Shown piece by piece: positions 23,477 to 32,233 of a stretch of 64,000 nucleotides of DNA. This DNA is from Oceanobacillus neutriphilus (GTDB taxonomy: Bacteria; Bacillota; Bacilli; Bacillales; Amphibacillaceae). The notes below the pieces were generated by a model. That model was not told the origin of the DNA and did no database searches. It worked only from the letters and a program-made list of their open reading frames with translations. How positions within the stretch are numbered: position 1 is the stretch's first letter; every line of letters starts with the position of its first letter. The position numbers and the translations under genes are program-made. The stretch covers positions 332,689 through 396,688 of the forward strand of contig NZ_BMLW01000003.1 of the NCBI RefSeq assembly GCF_014645515.1, written 5' to 3'.

Positions 23477-25156
23477 ATTTTCAATAAACGTATTCGCCAT
23501 ATACAACGCTATCGTGAAATACTGGTAGCTTTTTCCCGAAATGGTTTTGGTTATATTGTAAAAGAATTAGGATTGCAAAAAGTGGTTTCTTTACCTGAGA
23601 GAGTGCTCAGAGGGAAAAAAGAAATACATAATAAAACAACAGGGGAGCGAATCAGACTTTTCCTGGAGGAGTTAGGACCAACCTTTGTCAAGCTGGGGCA
23701 AATCGCAAGTACAAGAAATGATTTGATTCCACCGGATATTATAAAAGAATTGGAGAAGCTTCAGGACCAGGTCGGGAAAATTCCTTATGCCGACATACAA
23801 GAAATTGTAGAACGGGAATTAGGGGAGCCCATTGAGGAAATATTTAAGAATTTTGATCAAACTCCCTTAGCGGCTGCATCTATAGGACAAGTCCATCATG
23901 CAGTTCTGCAGACCGGGGAAGAGGTGGCTGTGAAAGTGCAGCGCCCAAATATTGAAAAGAAAATTCATACAGATTTAGAAATTTTAATGAATTTTGCAGC
24001 ACTTGCAGAAACACGTTTAGAATGGGCAAAGCAATATAAAATCACAGAAATCATTGAAGAATTTAAGGCATCTATTCTGGCTGAATTGGATTATACGCTG
24101 GAAGGAAGAAATGCACATAAAATTGCAATGAATTTTAAAAATGATAAAGAAGGTGTCAAAGTTCCCGATGTTTATTGGGAATATACAACAGAACGTGTTT
24201 TGACGATGGAATTTGTCAAAGGTATAAAATTGGATGAGAATGAACAGCTTCTCAGGGAAGGCTATCAGCCCAAAATTATTGCGGAAAAATTAATTCATAA
24301 CTTATTTGAACAGATTCTGATAGACGGTTTTTTTCACGCTGATCCGCATCCGGGAAATGTAATGGTTCTTCCCGGCCACCAATTATTATTTATGGATTTT
24401 GGAATGGTCGGCCGGCTGACACCGATGATGAAGGATCATTTGACAGATATGATTATTGCACTGGCACGTCAAAATACACATGCTATTGTGAAGTCTATTT
24501 ATAAAATGGGTGTTGTTCCTGACGATGTAGATGACGATATGATGCGTGCAGATATGGAAGAACTGCGTGATAAATATTATGATATCCCATTTAGTCAGGT
24601 GAGCTTGGGAGAAGCAGTCAATGATTTGTTCCGTGTTGCTTCCAAACATCGAATCCGGATTCCTGCTGACCTTTCTTTAGTCGGAAAAACGCTCTTAACG
24701 CTTGAGGGTACAGTAGAAAGATTAGATCCAGATATAAGTATTGTTAAAATAGCGCAGCCTTTTGGTAAAAGATTAATAAAGGAGAAATACCGCCCGAAAA
24801 AAGTAGCTGAAGAAGTTTATGAGCAGGTCGATGATTATAAAGATATTATTCTGGATTTACCGGAGCATATCAATGCGATTTATAAGCTGCTGCGTTCCGG
24901 GAAGTTTCCTTTAGAAATATCGGTTGCCAGGGTGGACACGATTCTTAAGAAGCTTGACAGAGTCAGTAACCGGCTATCCTTCAGTATTGTACTGTTATCT
25001 TTTAGTATTATAATGGTCGGTTTAATTATCGGCTCGGCAATTGCCGGAGAAGTGTCTTACTTTTGGAGTCTGCCGGTTATTGAAATCGGTTTTGTTGTTG
25101 CAGTACTGCTGTTTATATGGTTAATTTTTTCGATTTTCAGATCGGGAAGGTTTTAG
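23477..25156 (+). CDS. UbiB/AarF/ABC1 family atypical kinase
   Basis: 559 residues from the proposed start. Diagnostic motifs: KLGQ in TFVKLGQIASTRND, the alanine-rich loop PLAAASIGQVHHA replacing the kinase glycine loop, FFHADPHPGNVMV, MDFGMVG, and two C-terminal membrane helices (about 498-555). UbiB-type proteins are ATPases or kinases linked to quinone synthesis and lipid handling at the membrane. Homologues usually begin near NKRIRHIQRYREI. GGGAGGGG at 23462-23469 sits 7 bases before an ATT at 23477, right at that point. The ATG at 23420 would add 19 residues and has no ribosome-binding site. ATT is therefore the likelier start, not proven. Confidence 0.88.
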   Translation: MFNKRIRHIQRYREILVAFSRNGFGYIVKELGLQKVVSLPERVLRGKKEIHNKTTGERIRLFLEELGPTFVKLGQIASTRNDLIPPDIIKELEKLQDQVGKIPYADIQEIVERELGEPIEEIFKNFDQTPLAAASIGQVHHAVLQTGEEVAVKVQRPNIEKKIHTDLEILMNFAALAETRLEWAKQYKITEIIEEFKASILAELDYTLEGRNAHKIAMNFKNDKEGVKVPDVYWEYTTERVLTMEFVKGIKLDENEQLLREGYQPKIIAEKLIHNLFEQILIDGFFHADPHPGNVMVLPGHQLLFMDFGMVGRLTPMMKDHLTDMIIALARQNTHAIVKSIYKMGVVPDDVDDDMMRADMEELRDKYYDIPFSQVSLGEAVNDLFRVASKHRIRIPADLSLVGKTLLTLEGTVERLDPDISIVKIAQPFGKRLIKEKYRPKKVAEEVYEQVDDYKDIILDLPEHINAIYKLLRSGKFPLEISVARVDTILKKLDRVSNRLSFSIVLLSFSIIMVGLIIGSAIAGEVSYFWSLPVIEIGFVVAVLLFIWLIFSIFRSGRF

Positions 25157-25181
25157 GGAAGAGAACATAAATTAACTTTGG

Positions 25182-25216
25182 AAAAAGAGGTGCAATTTGA
25201 TGTGCACCTCTTTTAT
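25182..25216. terminator. Bidirectional terminator
   Basis: AAAAGAGGTGCA and TGTGCACCTCTTTT form a strong stem between two convergent genes and have A/T tracts on both sides. Confidence 0.8.
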
Positions 25217-25262
25217 ATATCATTTAACTTCATAATTAGCGAAGCAATCAGCAATTTTTAAC

Positions 25263-26081
25263 CTATTGATTGCTGGCTTTAGTGGCTTCCTTAGAAATAT
25301 TTACTTTCCAGGAAACTATGGTAGTGCTATCTCTAACATTATTACCTTGGATATTCTTCAACATAGAGTGGATACTTTTACTTTCTTTAGAGTTAAAGAA
25401 AGAATTATAAATGTTTAGCGGATCTGAATATGGCTCATTAGGGCATTCAATCAGGCCATCTGTGGTTAGAAAAAAATGATTTTCTCCTTGTCTTAATTCT
25501 TTTATTCCCACACTATAACAAGGTACTACCTGTTCAAAAGTGTTTACTTGTCCTATCCATTCATAGAATTGTCTTTGATTTAATTGATACTGACCTAATG
25601 TAGACAGTTCTGGATGAAATAAATAGAGAATACAATCCCCAACTGAAAACCACCACACATATTTATCTTTTCTTAACACAATTAAACAGGCAGTTTCTCC
25701 TTTGACATTTTGACAAGCAGATAAAAATTCTGGAGATTGAAACATATTTAATATTTTTTCTTCCAACCTTTTAAATGTTTGATGCGTTGTCGGTAAAGCT
25801 AACAAATCTTTTATTTGAGAACTTTCTTTAACGAAATTTTCTACAATAATTTCGGCACTCTCTGATGAATTATGTGCATCCAAAAGAATGGTGAATTCCC
25901 AATCTTCCTTTTCGTTTAACCATATTAAACATCCATCTTCATTTTTATATTGTCCCGCGTTCGAATTACCGCCATAACGCCCCACCACAATATGATTAAG
26001 CTGAAGAACGGCTGGTTTATCAACGAAATTTTCTTGGCTCCCTATCCAGTTAAAATTTATGATATTGTTACTCATTTTCAT
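25263..26081 (-). CDS. PP2C-like protein phosphatase family protein
   Basis: 272 residues. The order of motifs fits PP2C/PPM folds: an early VVGRYGGNSNAGQ-NEDG block (G-N-NEDG), LLDAHNSSESAE (aspartate of the DGHG-like element), WFSVGDCILYLF (GDS-like), and FLTTDGLIE (T-D-G). The DG of the DGHG element is altered to DAH, so activity is uncertain. No membrane segment was seen. It overlaps the upstream HIT gene by 14 bp, so the two are translated together. A phosphatase or sensor role in the cytoplasm is inferred. It lies in a minus-strand block that looks accessory. Confidence 0.7.
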   Translation of the reverse strand: MKMSNNIINFNWIGSQENFVDKPAVLQLNHIVVGRYGGNSNAGQYKNEDGCLIWLNEKEDWEFTILLDAHNSSESAEIIVENFVKESSQIKDLLALPTTHQTFKRLEEKILNMFQSPEFLSACQNVKGETACLIVLRKDKYVWWFSVGDCILYLFHPELSTLGQYQLNQRQFYEWIGQVNTFEQVVPCYSVGIKELRQGENHFFLTTDGLIECPNEPYSDPLNIYNSFFNSKESKSIHSMLKNIQGNNVRDSTTIVSWKVNISKEATKASNQ

Positions 26082-26520
26082 TTTTCTCTAAATATGTTTT
26101 TATACGACTGCAAAATTCAATAACATCTTTATTGTTGCCAAAAGGAGCGTCTTCCCAATCATAAACAGCATTAGGTCCCCAATATTCTTTAGGGGTATTT
26201 GGGTAACGAGCCACTAAGTGCATATGAAGATGAGGAACGGCATCATCCAAAACGTATGAATAAATATGTTCAGCGTTTTCACTTTCTAATAATGCTTTGC
26301 TTACTCTGGCAATAATCATACCAAATGCTTTTGCTTCTTCCATACTCATATCCCCAAGCGTTGGAGCGTGCCTTTTTAAATCAATCATAATGTGACCTAA
26401 ATAATTTGGATTTCCATTTCTATCAATATGCCCCACGTAAACATATTCGTTCTCGTAAATCATAACTCCAGAAGTTTCAATATTTCCAGCATGTTTATTG
26501 CAAATAAAACAGTCTTTCAA
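26068..26520 (-). CDS. HIT family protein (nucleotide hydrolase/transferase)
   Basis: 150 residues. The histidine triad HLHMHL lies near residue 117, and the N-terminal CFICNKH provides cysteines often seen in HIT proteins of this kind. The family hydrolyses or transfers nucleoside monophosphates (AMP-lysine or Ap4A-like substrates). It overlaps the PP2C-like gene, so the two probably work together, for instance in a nucleotide signal and phosphorylation switch; that is inference. A second, dissimilar HIT protein is at 39.2 kb. Confidence 0.85.
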   Translation of the reverse strand: MKDCFICNKHAGNIETSGVMIYENEYVYVGHIDRNGNPNYLGHIMIDLKRHAPTLGDMSMEEAKAFGMIIARVSKALLESENAEHIYSYVLDDAVPHLHMHLVARYPNTPKEYWGPNAVYDWEDAPFGNNKDVIEFCSRIKTYLEKNENE

Positions 26521-27149
26521 AGGAATTCGCCCTTTTTTTAATTATTTATAGAATTATATAGGAAACAAAGTATAAATTTCTGATTATCTTTTTAAATTTT
26601 CTTAAATGCTCGTATAGCTTTATTTTATTGGCTTTCGAGCATTTTTACTGTCGGTAGATACTTCACGTTTCTTCACATATTTTCATATGACTTAGCTGCC
26701 AAAAGTGGTAAATAAATAGTAAATTCATTTGTTACTACTAAGCAGCAGGTTGTTCCTGTTGTTTTCTTTTTTCCATCTATAAATGCTGTACAAAAAGAGA
26801 GACGACAGCTATTTAAACCGTCGTCTAGAAAAAAAGAAGATATTCTTAATGCATGAAAAGAGTACTGCCAGATAACGGTTTTTTTAATTGCTATCCGCCA
26901 GTAGATTATAAAAACTGATATTACTAATATGAATTCATTAACCACATAATGCGTTTTTCTATACCTGTATGCAATTTAACAGGAACAGTAAAATATATAG
27001 AGGTGGTTTATTATGCGTAAAAGAGAGGATAAATAAGCTTTCTTTTTTAGAGTGAAATCCCCCAAAAATTATATTTCACCTTGATTTTTATCGGCATCAA
27101 AATCATATTGCTTGTCACACTCTAATTTTTCCATCTTTTAACCTATTAT
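26521..27149. other. 629-bp gap with leftward hairpin and a 7-codon mini-ORF
   Basis: A stem GACGAC...GTCGTC at 26784-26826 with a leftward T run reads as a minus-strand terminator for the regulator gene at 27.1 kb. At 27013-27036 a good AGAGGTGG site is followed by ATG and only six more codons (MRKREDK), possibly a leader peptide or the stump of a deleted gene. The 90-codon minus frame at 26673-26945 has no ribosome-binding site and runs through the hairpins, so it is not called. Confidence 0.5.
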
Positions 27150-28058
27150 TTATTTTTTGTATAATCCCTTTATTTGCTCGACATATTCAACCAATTTTGT
27201 TATTAATTCTTTCGGGTAAATAATACGGACTTGATTCCCATAACTTAAAATTTGTGATATAGCCTGATCCATGGTGTAAAAATCCCTGACCACATTCAGT
27301 GTTCCATCCTGATTACTTGTGATTTCCTTTTCTCGGAAATCATCTAACACTTTTGCTCTCATCCTACTTTTAAATTGGAGATGAACAGTAAAAGGTGTTC
27401 TGTTCTTTACTGATTTTTCTCTATTTGCGTCTATATCTTCCATCACAAAAGGACGCCTGTTAAATGAACGAATCGTATCATTCACTTCTATAATACGTGT
27501 GATTTTAAATACTCGGAGTTCATCTCGTAATAAACAATAAGCCCATGTGTACCAGTTGGAGTCACTTAAATAAATTCCCATTGGTTCAATCGCTCTTTTT
27601 GTTTCTTTTCCTTTATGGTCTATATAGCGAATCTCAATCACTTTACTGTGTTGAATTGCTTTATAAATAGTTTGAATATGATTCTTTGCATTTGAAAAAT
27701 GAAGTTGGATTTTTGGATCTTCTATAGGAGTAGAATCAATGAATTTATTAATTTTCGAGATTAATTTACTGATATCCTCAAATCCAGTTGCTTGTTCCAT
27801 GCTCTTCAATGACCAAGTGATAGAAAATAAATCTTCTAAAGTGAGGTGACTTTTATCCAGCCGAAACCCATCCATTAATTCATAACCGCCTTCTTGCCCA
27901 GGAAGCGATAAGATGGGAAATCCAGCACGATTAAGAGAATCGATGTCTCGATATATCGTTCTTTCCGATACTTCAAAGTACCTCGATAGATCCGCTGCTT
28001 TCATTTTTTTTCTATGAATCAGTAATACAATAATTCCTAATAATCGGTCAATTTTCAA
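27150..28058 (-). CDS. HTH-WYL transcriptional regulator (YafY/DeoR-type)
   Basis: 302 residues. The N-terminal HTH_11 (LSRYFEVSERTIYRDIDSLN) is followed by the WYL domain around 130-200 with IEIRYIDHKGKE and WYTWAYCLLRDELRVFKI, and a C-terminal WCX-type extension. Such regulators sense small ligands. TTG 28058 is preferred, because AAGGAGGG lies 7 bases upstream; the ATG at 28079 overlaps that site. It overlaps the 3' end of the UvrA-like gene by 11 bp, so they share one mRNA and the regulator probably controls that gene. Confidence 0.85.
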   Translation of the reverse strand: MKIDRLLGIIVLLIHRKKMKAADLSRYFEVSERTIYRDIDSLNRAGFPILSLPGQEGGYELMDGFRLDKSHLTLEDLFSITWSLKSMEQATGFEDISKLISKINKFIDSTPIEDPKIQLHFSNAKNHIQTIYKAIQHSKVIEIRYIDHKGKETKRAIEPMGIYLSDSNWYTWAYCLLRDELRVFKITRIIEVNDTIRSFNRRPFVMEDIDANREKSVKNRTPFTVHLQFKSRMRAKVLDDFREKEITSNQDGTLNVVRDFYTMDQAISQILSYGNQVRIIYPKELITKLVEYVEQIKGLYKK

Positions 28059-30327
28059 GGTTATCCCTCCTTGTGTCATTTCTTAGATATTTTGCTGTGA
28101 TGGAATTGTTCTTTGTTATCAAATCATGAGGTGTACCTGAAAACATGATTTCCCCACCTTTTTTCCCGCCGCTTGGTCCGAGATCAATAATCCAATCTGC
28201 TTGTTTCATGATATCAAGGTTGTGTTCAATCACAATGACGGTACTCCCATTATCCACTAACCGATTCAAAATGGTTAATAGATGTTCGATATCTGCCAAA
28301 TGGAGACCTGTTGTTGGTTCGTCGAGTACATAAATGTTTCCAGATTGGTGTAGCTCACTAGCTAATTTAATTCGTTGACATTCTCCACCAGATAATGTGT
28401 TTAGTGGTTGACCTAATTTCATATAATCCAGCCCTACTTCAGATAATACTTTTAAAGTAGAAACAACTTCATCTCTCCTAAAAAAATGCAGTGCATTCTT
28501 AACTGTCATATCTAAAATTTCCTTGATGTTTTTTCCACCTAGTGTATATTGAAGAATATAATCTTTAAAACGGTTGCCTTGGCATGTTTCACAGGTTGTT
28601 TGAACACCTTCTAAAAATGCTAAATCAGTATAAACAAACCCATTACCACCGCAGTTAGGACAAGCTCCTTTGGAATTAAAACTAAATAAGGACTCACTTA
28701 CATGGTTTTCTTTTGCAAAAAATTTACGAATGGAATCCATTATACCCGTAAAAGTAGCGGGAGTTGATCTTCTAGACGTACTAATTGCCTTTTGATCAAT
28801 AACAACAATATCTTCAAAGTTGGGAACAAGTTCTTGATGTACCAGGCTGCTTTTACCCGATCCTGCAACTCCTGTTACAACAGTTAATGTATTTATTGGA
28901 AACTTGACATTAAACCCTTTTAAGTTATGTGCTGTTGCATTTTTGATTTCCAAATAGCCTTGTGGTTGGCGAACAAATTCTTTTATAAGTGTTCTCGAAT
29001 TCATATACTGTCCAGTCAATGTTTTGGAATGAATCAGACCTAGAAAATCACCCTCATACACAATTTCCCCACCATTTTCTCCAGCTCTAGGACCTACATC
29101 AATAATATGATCAGCAATAGTAATGACATCACGATCATGTTCTACCACAATCACTGTATTTCCTTTATCACGCAATTTTTTTAACATTTGGTTTAAATTC
29201 GTAACATCACGAGGGTGCAGACCAATACTAGGCTCATCAAAAATATAAATCATATCCACCAAATTACTATTCAAATGCCTAACCATTTTAATACGTTGTG
29301 ATTCGCCTCCTGATAAAGTAGAGGTTTCCCTATCTAAAGTGAGGTAACCTAACCCCATATTTAACAGATGAGAAATTCTTGTAAGTAATCCACAAATAAG
29401 TGGAGTTACTTTTTCCTCTTCGATAGATTGAAGAAAATGATAAAGATCCTCTACTTCCATTGAGGAAAGTTCTGCAATGTTATAGGAATTAATTTTAGAG
29501 CTTAACGTATTATCATTTAATCTTGTCCCATTACAAGCAGAGCAGTGCCCTGAAATGGTATATTCTTTCACGTAATCCTGTGTTTTTTTGGAGTGTTGAC
29601 TTAGATCTCTTTTCAGATAAAGCCTGTCGAATTTGATTAACACACCTTCGTAGTCAGAATTGATATCACCAGCACTTGAGGGTAACTTAATCTTAATATT
29701 TTTTCCATATAACAGTTGATTCCATTCACTTTTTGTATAATTTTCTAGTTTCTTATCATTATCAAAAAGTCCTGACAAAACATAGGATTTCCAATAAAAG
29801 CTATTCACTTTGAATAGGGGAAATCTTATTGCTCCCTGATTTAAAGATTTTGTCGTATCAAACATCTTACATACATTCGGCAGCATTTGTCGTCCCAATC
29901 CTTCACATTTAGGGCACATTCCTTGGGGATCATTAAATGAAAAAACATTTGAATATCCGATATAGGGAATACCAATTCTAGAAAATAGAAGGCGTAACAA
30001 TGAATAAATATCTGTAATGGTTCCAAGTGTGGAACGTGCATTACCTCCTAGTCTTTTCTGATCAATAACAATGGCTGGTGAAAGGTTTTCAATCAATTCT
30101 GCGTCAGGTTCACTATATTTAGGTAAACGATTTTGTATAAAAGTAGTGAAAGTCTGATTTAACTGTCGTTGTGCTTCTTTGCTGATTGTATCAAATGCGA
30201 TAGACGATTTTCCAGATCCAGAAACACCCGTTAATACGGTAAGTTTTTTCTTTGGTATCCTAAGTGTTACATTTTTTAAGTTGTTTTCCTTTAGTCCAAC
30301 AAGTTTAATAAATTGATTTTCACTCAT
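28048..30327 (-). CDS. Short UvrA-like ABC protein (drug-resistance type)
   Basis: 759 residues, much shorter than UvrA (about 950). Two ABC modules: Walker A GVSGSGKSSIAFD near residue 35 and GVAGSGKSSLVHQ near 480; signature LSGGESQRIK and LSGGECQRIK; zinc-finger cysteines in CPKCEGLG, CSACNGTR, CPNCGGNG and CETCQGNR. The shortening fits the UvrA2/DrrC-like group, which lacks the UvrB-binding region and is linked to resistance to DNA-binding drugs. It is probably cytoplasmic. The downstream overlapping WYL regulator supports an inducible resistance or repair operon. The AGGAG ribosome-binding site lies inside a 10-bp dyad. Confidence 0.88.
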   Translation of the reverse strand: MSENQFIKLVGLKENNLKNVTLRIPKKKLTVLTGVSGSGKSSIAFDTISKEAQRQLNQTFTTFIQNRLPKYSEPDAELIENLSPAIVIDQKRLGGNARSTLGTITDIYSLLRLLFSRIGIPYIGYSNVFSFNDPQGMCPKCEGLGRQMLPNVCKMFDTTKSLNQGAIRFPLFKVNSFYWKSYVLSGLFDNDKKLENYTKSEWNQLLYGKNIKIKLPSSAGDINSDYEGVLIKFDRLYLKRDLSQHSKKTQDYVKEYTISGHCSACNGTRLNDNTLSSKINSYNIAELSSMEVEDLYHFLQSIEEEKVTPLICGLLTRISHLLNMGLGYLTLDRETSTLSGGESQRIKMVRHLNSNLVDMIYIFDEPSIGLHPRDVTNLNQMLKKLRDKGNTVIVVEHDRDVITIADHIIDVGPRAGENGGEIVYEGDFLGLIHSKTLTGQYMNSRTLIKEFVRQPQGYLEIKNATAHNLKGFNVKFPINTLTVVTGVAGSGKSSLVHQELVPNFEDIVVIDQKAISTSRRSTPATFTGIMDSIRKFFAKENHVSESLFSFNSKGACPNCGGNGFVYTDLAFLEGVQTTCETCQGNRFKDYILQYTLGGKNIKEILDMTVKNALHFFRRDEVVSTLKVLSEVGLDYMKLGQPLNTLSGGECQRIKLASELHQSGNIYVLDEPTTGLHLADIEHLLTILNRLVDNGSTVIVIEHNLDIMKQADWIIDLGPSGGKKGGEIMFSGTPHDLITKNNSITAKYLRNDTRRDNLEN

Positions 30328-30335
30328 AGTAATCG

Positions 30336-30400
30336 CTCCTGTATATTTGTTGTAATATAAATCAAATTATACAGGAGCTGCCTGACAACATTATGTCAGG
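30336..30400 (-). promoter_or_regulatory. Two dyads in the UvrA-like gene leader
   Basis: CTCCTGTATA (30336-30345) and TATACAGGAG (30368-30377) are perfect 10-bp inverted arms 22 bp apart; the left arm holds the ribosome-binding site of the UvrA-like gene. A second dyad, CCTGACA (30381-30387) and TGTCAGG (30394-30400), lies just upstream. A TATAAT (minus strand, 30371-30366) overlaps the first. They may be operators for the WYL regulator. Confidence 0.5.
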
Positions 30401-30580
30401 GATTAAATTTTTTCTAATCAAGCTCAAAGTGCAATATTACATTCTACTTGCAAAGAGCTATATTTTTTTGTTTTCAATAATTTTAATATAATATCAAAGC
30501 CTTTGATTCATCTGCCTTCCTTTTAATATAAAAGGAGTAATATTGGTATAGTTTTCTAAAAATTCGTATCTCTCTGCAGC
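30401..30580. other. AT-rich spacer, no gene seen
   Basis: This part of the gap between the UvrA-like gene and guaC shows no frame with a ribosome-binding site and no clear hairpin. Confidence 0.4.
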
Positions 30581-30620
30581 AAAAAAGAGGCACCAATTCA
30601 TATGCAAATTGTGCCTCTAA
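30581..30620 (-). terminator. Terminator of guaC
   Basis: On the minus strand AGAGGCACAATTTG pairs with AATTGGTGCCTCT and is followed by a run of T. Confidence 0.8.
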
Positions 30621-30698
30621 TGAGGTTGTAAGTTAATATTTTCTCACCAATAACCAAACCCGTTATTGTTCGGATATAAGCTTTTTTGAATTATTTTA

Positions 30699-31682
30699 TT
30701 AAAATACTTTATCGCCATTAAAGATGGAGTTCTTAACCACTACATAATCTACTGTGCGGATAGAATCTAAATGCTTGCCGCCGGCATAAGAAATAGAAGA
30801 TTGAAGATCCTGCTCCATTTCAGTCAACGTATCCTGAAGCGCGCCTTTATGCTCCACATACATTTTCTTGCCTTCTACGTTTTTCTTTTCACCTTTTTGG
30901 AATTCTGATGCAGAACCAAAGTATTCCTTTAATTTTTTACCGTCTTTTTCAATTGTCTCTCCTGGTGATTCTTCATGGCCGGCAAATAAAGAGCCGATCA
31001 TTACCATAGAAGCTCCAAAGCGTACAGATTTTGCAACATCTCCATGCGTCCGGATGCCGCCGTCTGCAATAATTGGCTTGGTTGCTGCTTTTGCACACCA
31101 GCGAAGTGCTGCTAATTGCCAGCCGCCAGTGCCAAAACCGGTTTTAATTTTAGTAATACATACTTTACCGGGTCCGATACCAACCTTTGTAGCATCTGCT
31201 CCGGCGTGTTCAAGCTCGCGGACGGCTTCTGGTGTGCCGACATTTCCAGCGATTAAAAAGCTGTCAGGTAAATGCTTTTTGATATGCTTGATCATACGGA
31301 TAACGGAATCAGAATGTCCATGTGCAATATCAATTGTAATATATTCAGGTATCAGGTTGTCATTAGCAAGTTCTTCAACAAATTCATACTCTTCGTCTTT
31401 TACACCTACACTGATAGAAGCGTATAAATCCTGTTCTTGCATTGTTTTAATAAAGTCAACACGCTTTTCCGGTTCAAAGCGGTGCATAATATAGAAATAA
31501 TTATTTTCAGCTAAATAGGTTGCAATTTTTTCATCTATAATGGTCTGCATATTTGCAGGAACAACCGGTAACTTAAAGGACCTTCCACCAAACTCAATGG
31601 ATGTATCACATTCTGAACGGCTATTTACAACACATTTTGCGGGAACTAACTGGATATCTTCATAATCAAAAACGTTTTCCAT
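30699..31682 (-). CDS. guaC: GMP reductase
   Basis: 327 residues, matching B. subtilis GuaC. It converts GMP to IMP with NADPH, releasing ammonia, in purine interconversion. IMPDH/GMPR-family signatures: [11 protein letters not shown], the catalytic-cysteine loop [17 protein letters not shown] (Cys near 175), and [16 protein letters not shown] domains, which IMP dehydrogenase has, are absent, so this is GuaC rather than GuaB. It is a single gene with its own promoter and terminator. No purine riboswitch was seen upstream. Confidence 0.95.
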   Translation of the reverse strand: MENVFDYEDIQLVPAKCVVNSRSECDTSIEFGGRSFKLPVVPANMQTIIDEKIATYLAENNYFYIMHRFEPEKRVDFIKTMQEQDLYASISVGVKDEEYEFVEELANDNLIPEYITIDIAHGHSDSVIRMIKHIKKHLPDSFLIAGNVGTPEAVRELEHAGADATKVGIGPGKVCITKIKTGFGTGGWQLAALRWCAKAATKPIIADGGIRTHGDVAKSVRFGASMVMIGSLFAGHEESPGETIEKDGKKLKEYFGSASEFQKGEKKNVEGKKMYVEHKGALQDTLTEMEQDLQSSISYAGGKHLDSIRTVDYVVVKNSIFNGDKVF

Positions 31683-31744
31683 GAAAAAACACTCCTAAAC
31701 ACGAATAAAATTTGTATTATATATTAAAAACATTCGCCTTTAGT

Positions 31745-31773
31745 AATTTAACCCAATAAGGATATTTTGTCAA
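31745..31773 (-). promoter_or_regulatory. SigA-type promoter of guaC
   Basis: On the minus strand TTGACA (31773-31768), a 17-bp spacer and TAAATT (31750-31745). Downstream of it are CGAATG and, inverted, CGAATA elements flanking the leader, which might be PurR-type half-sites; this part is weak. Confidence 0.55.
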
Positions 31774-31904
31774 CGTTTTATGCTCGAATATCGACAAAAT
31801 AATTAGAAAATAAGAAACAGGAGTTTTCCGAACAATTCTTTGTAATAAAGCAACGTTTTTAATAGACAAGGACAGACATGATATAATGAGAAATCAAATC
31901 AAAG

Positions 31905-32068
31905 AATTGGATGAAAGAGGGGAGAAAAAGCGGAAAATACTAATCAATCCTGTGAAGAAGTATGAAAATCAGCAGAAGAATCTTTATCCTCAAAAAGAAT
32001 TACAGATGCTGATGTGACAGGCAATACAATAGCATATCTGTGCAGACTGATGCGGCAAGGAATATAGT
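31905..32068 (+). pseudogene. Possible decayed small gene
   Basis: A GAAAGAGGGGAG site is followed by coding-like sequence broken by stops: one frame gives SCEEV, a stop, then KSAEESLSSKRITDADVT and GNTIAYLCRLMRQGI before a TAG. The second half reads like a helical protein. The family is not recognised, and it may be chance. The rest of the gap (31774-31904, 32069-32233) holds no gene I can support. Confidence 0.25.
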
Positions 32069-32233
32069 AGGGGAGTCTGTGAAAATATCAGATGGAGCAG
32101 TAATGAGATAATATTAAAAAAGGACTAACAGGGCGACTGCCGCAACTCCCAGTTCCTCGCTTTCTTCAATACCGCCTTCCTGCTCCATCATTGTATTTTT
32201 TTAAGAAATAGATTATCTTATTCTTCATTATCT

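Noticed and set aside
26673..26945. 90-codon minus-strand frame in the gap before the WYL regulator
   Set aside because: No ribosome-binding site, odd composition, and it runs across hairpins including a likely terminator.
30868..31494. 208-codon open frame on the plus strand
   Set aside because: It lies wholly antisense to guaC, which has all family motifs, a promoter and a terminator; the frame has no ribosome-binding site.
31683..32233. Purine riboswitch upstream of guaC
   Set aside because: The conserved loop and junction sequences of purine aptamers were not found; only a SigA promoter is visible.
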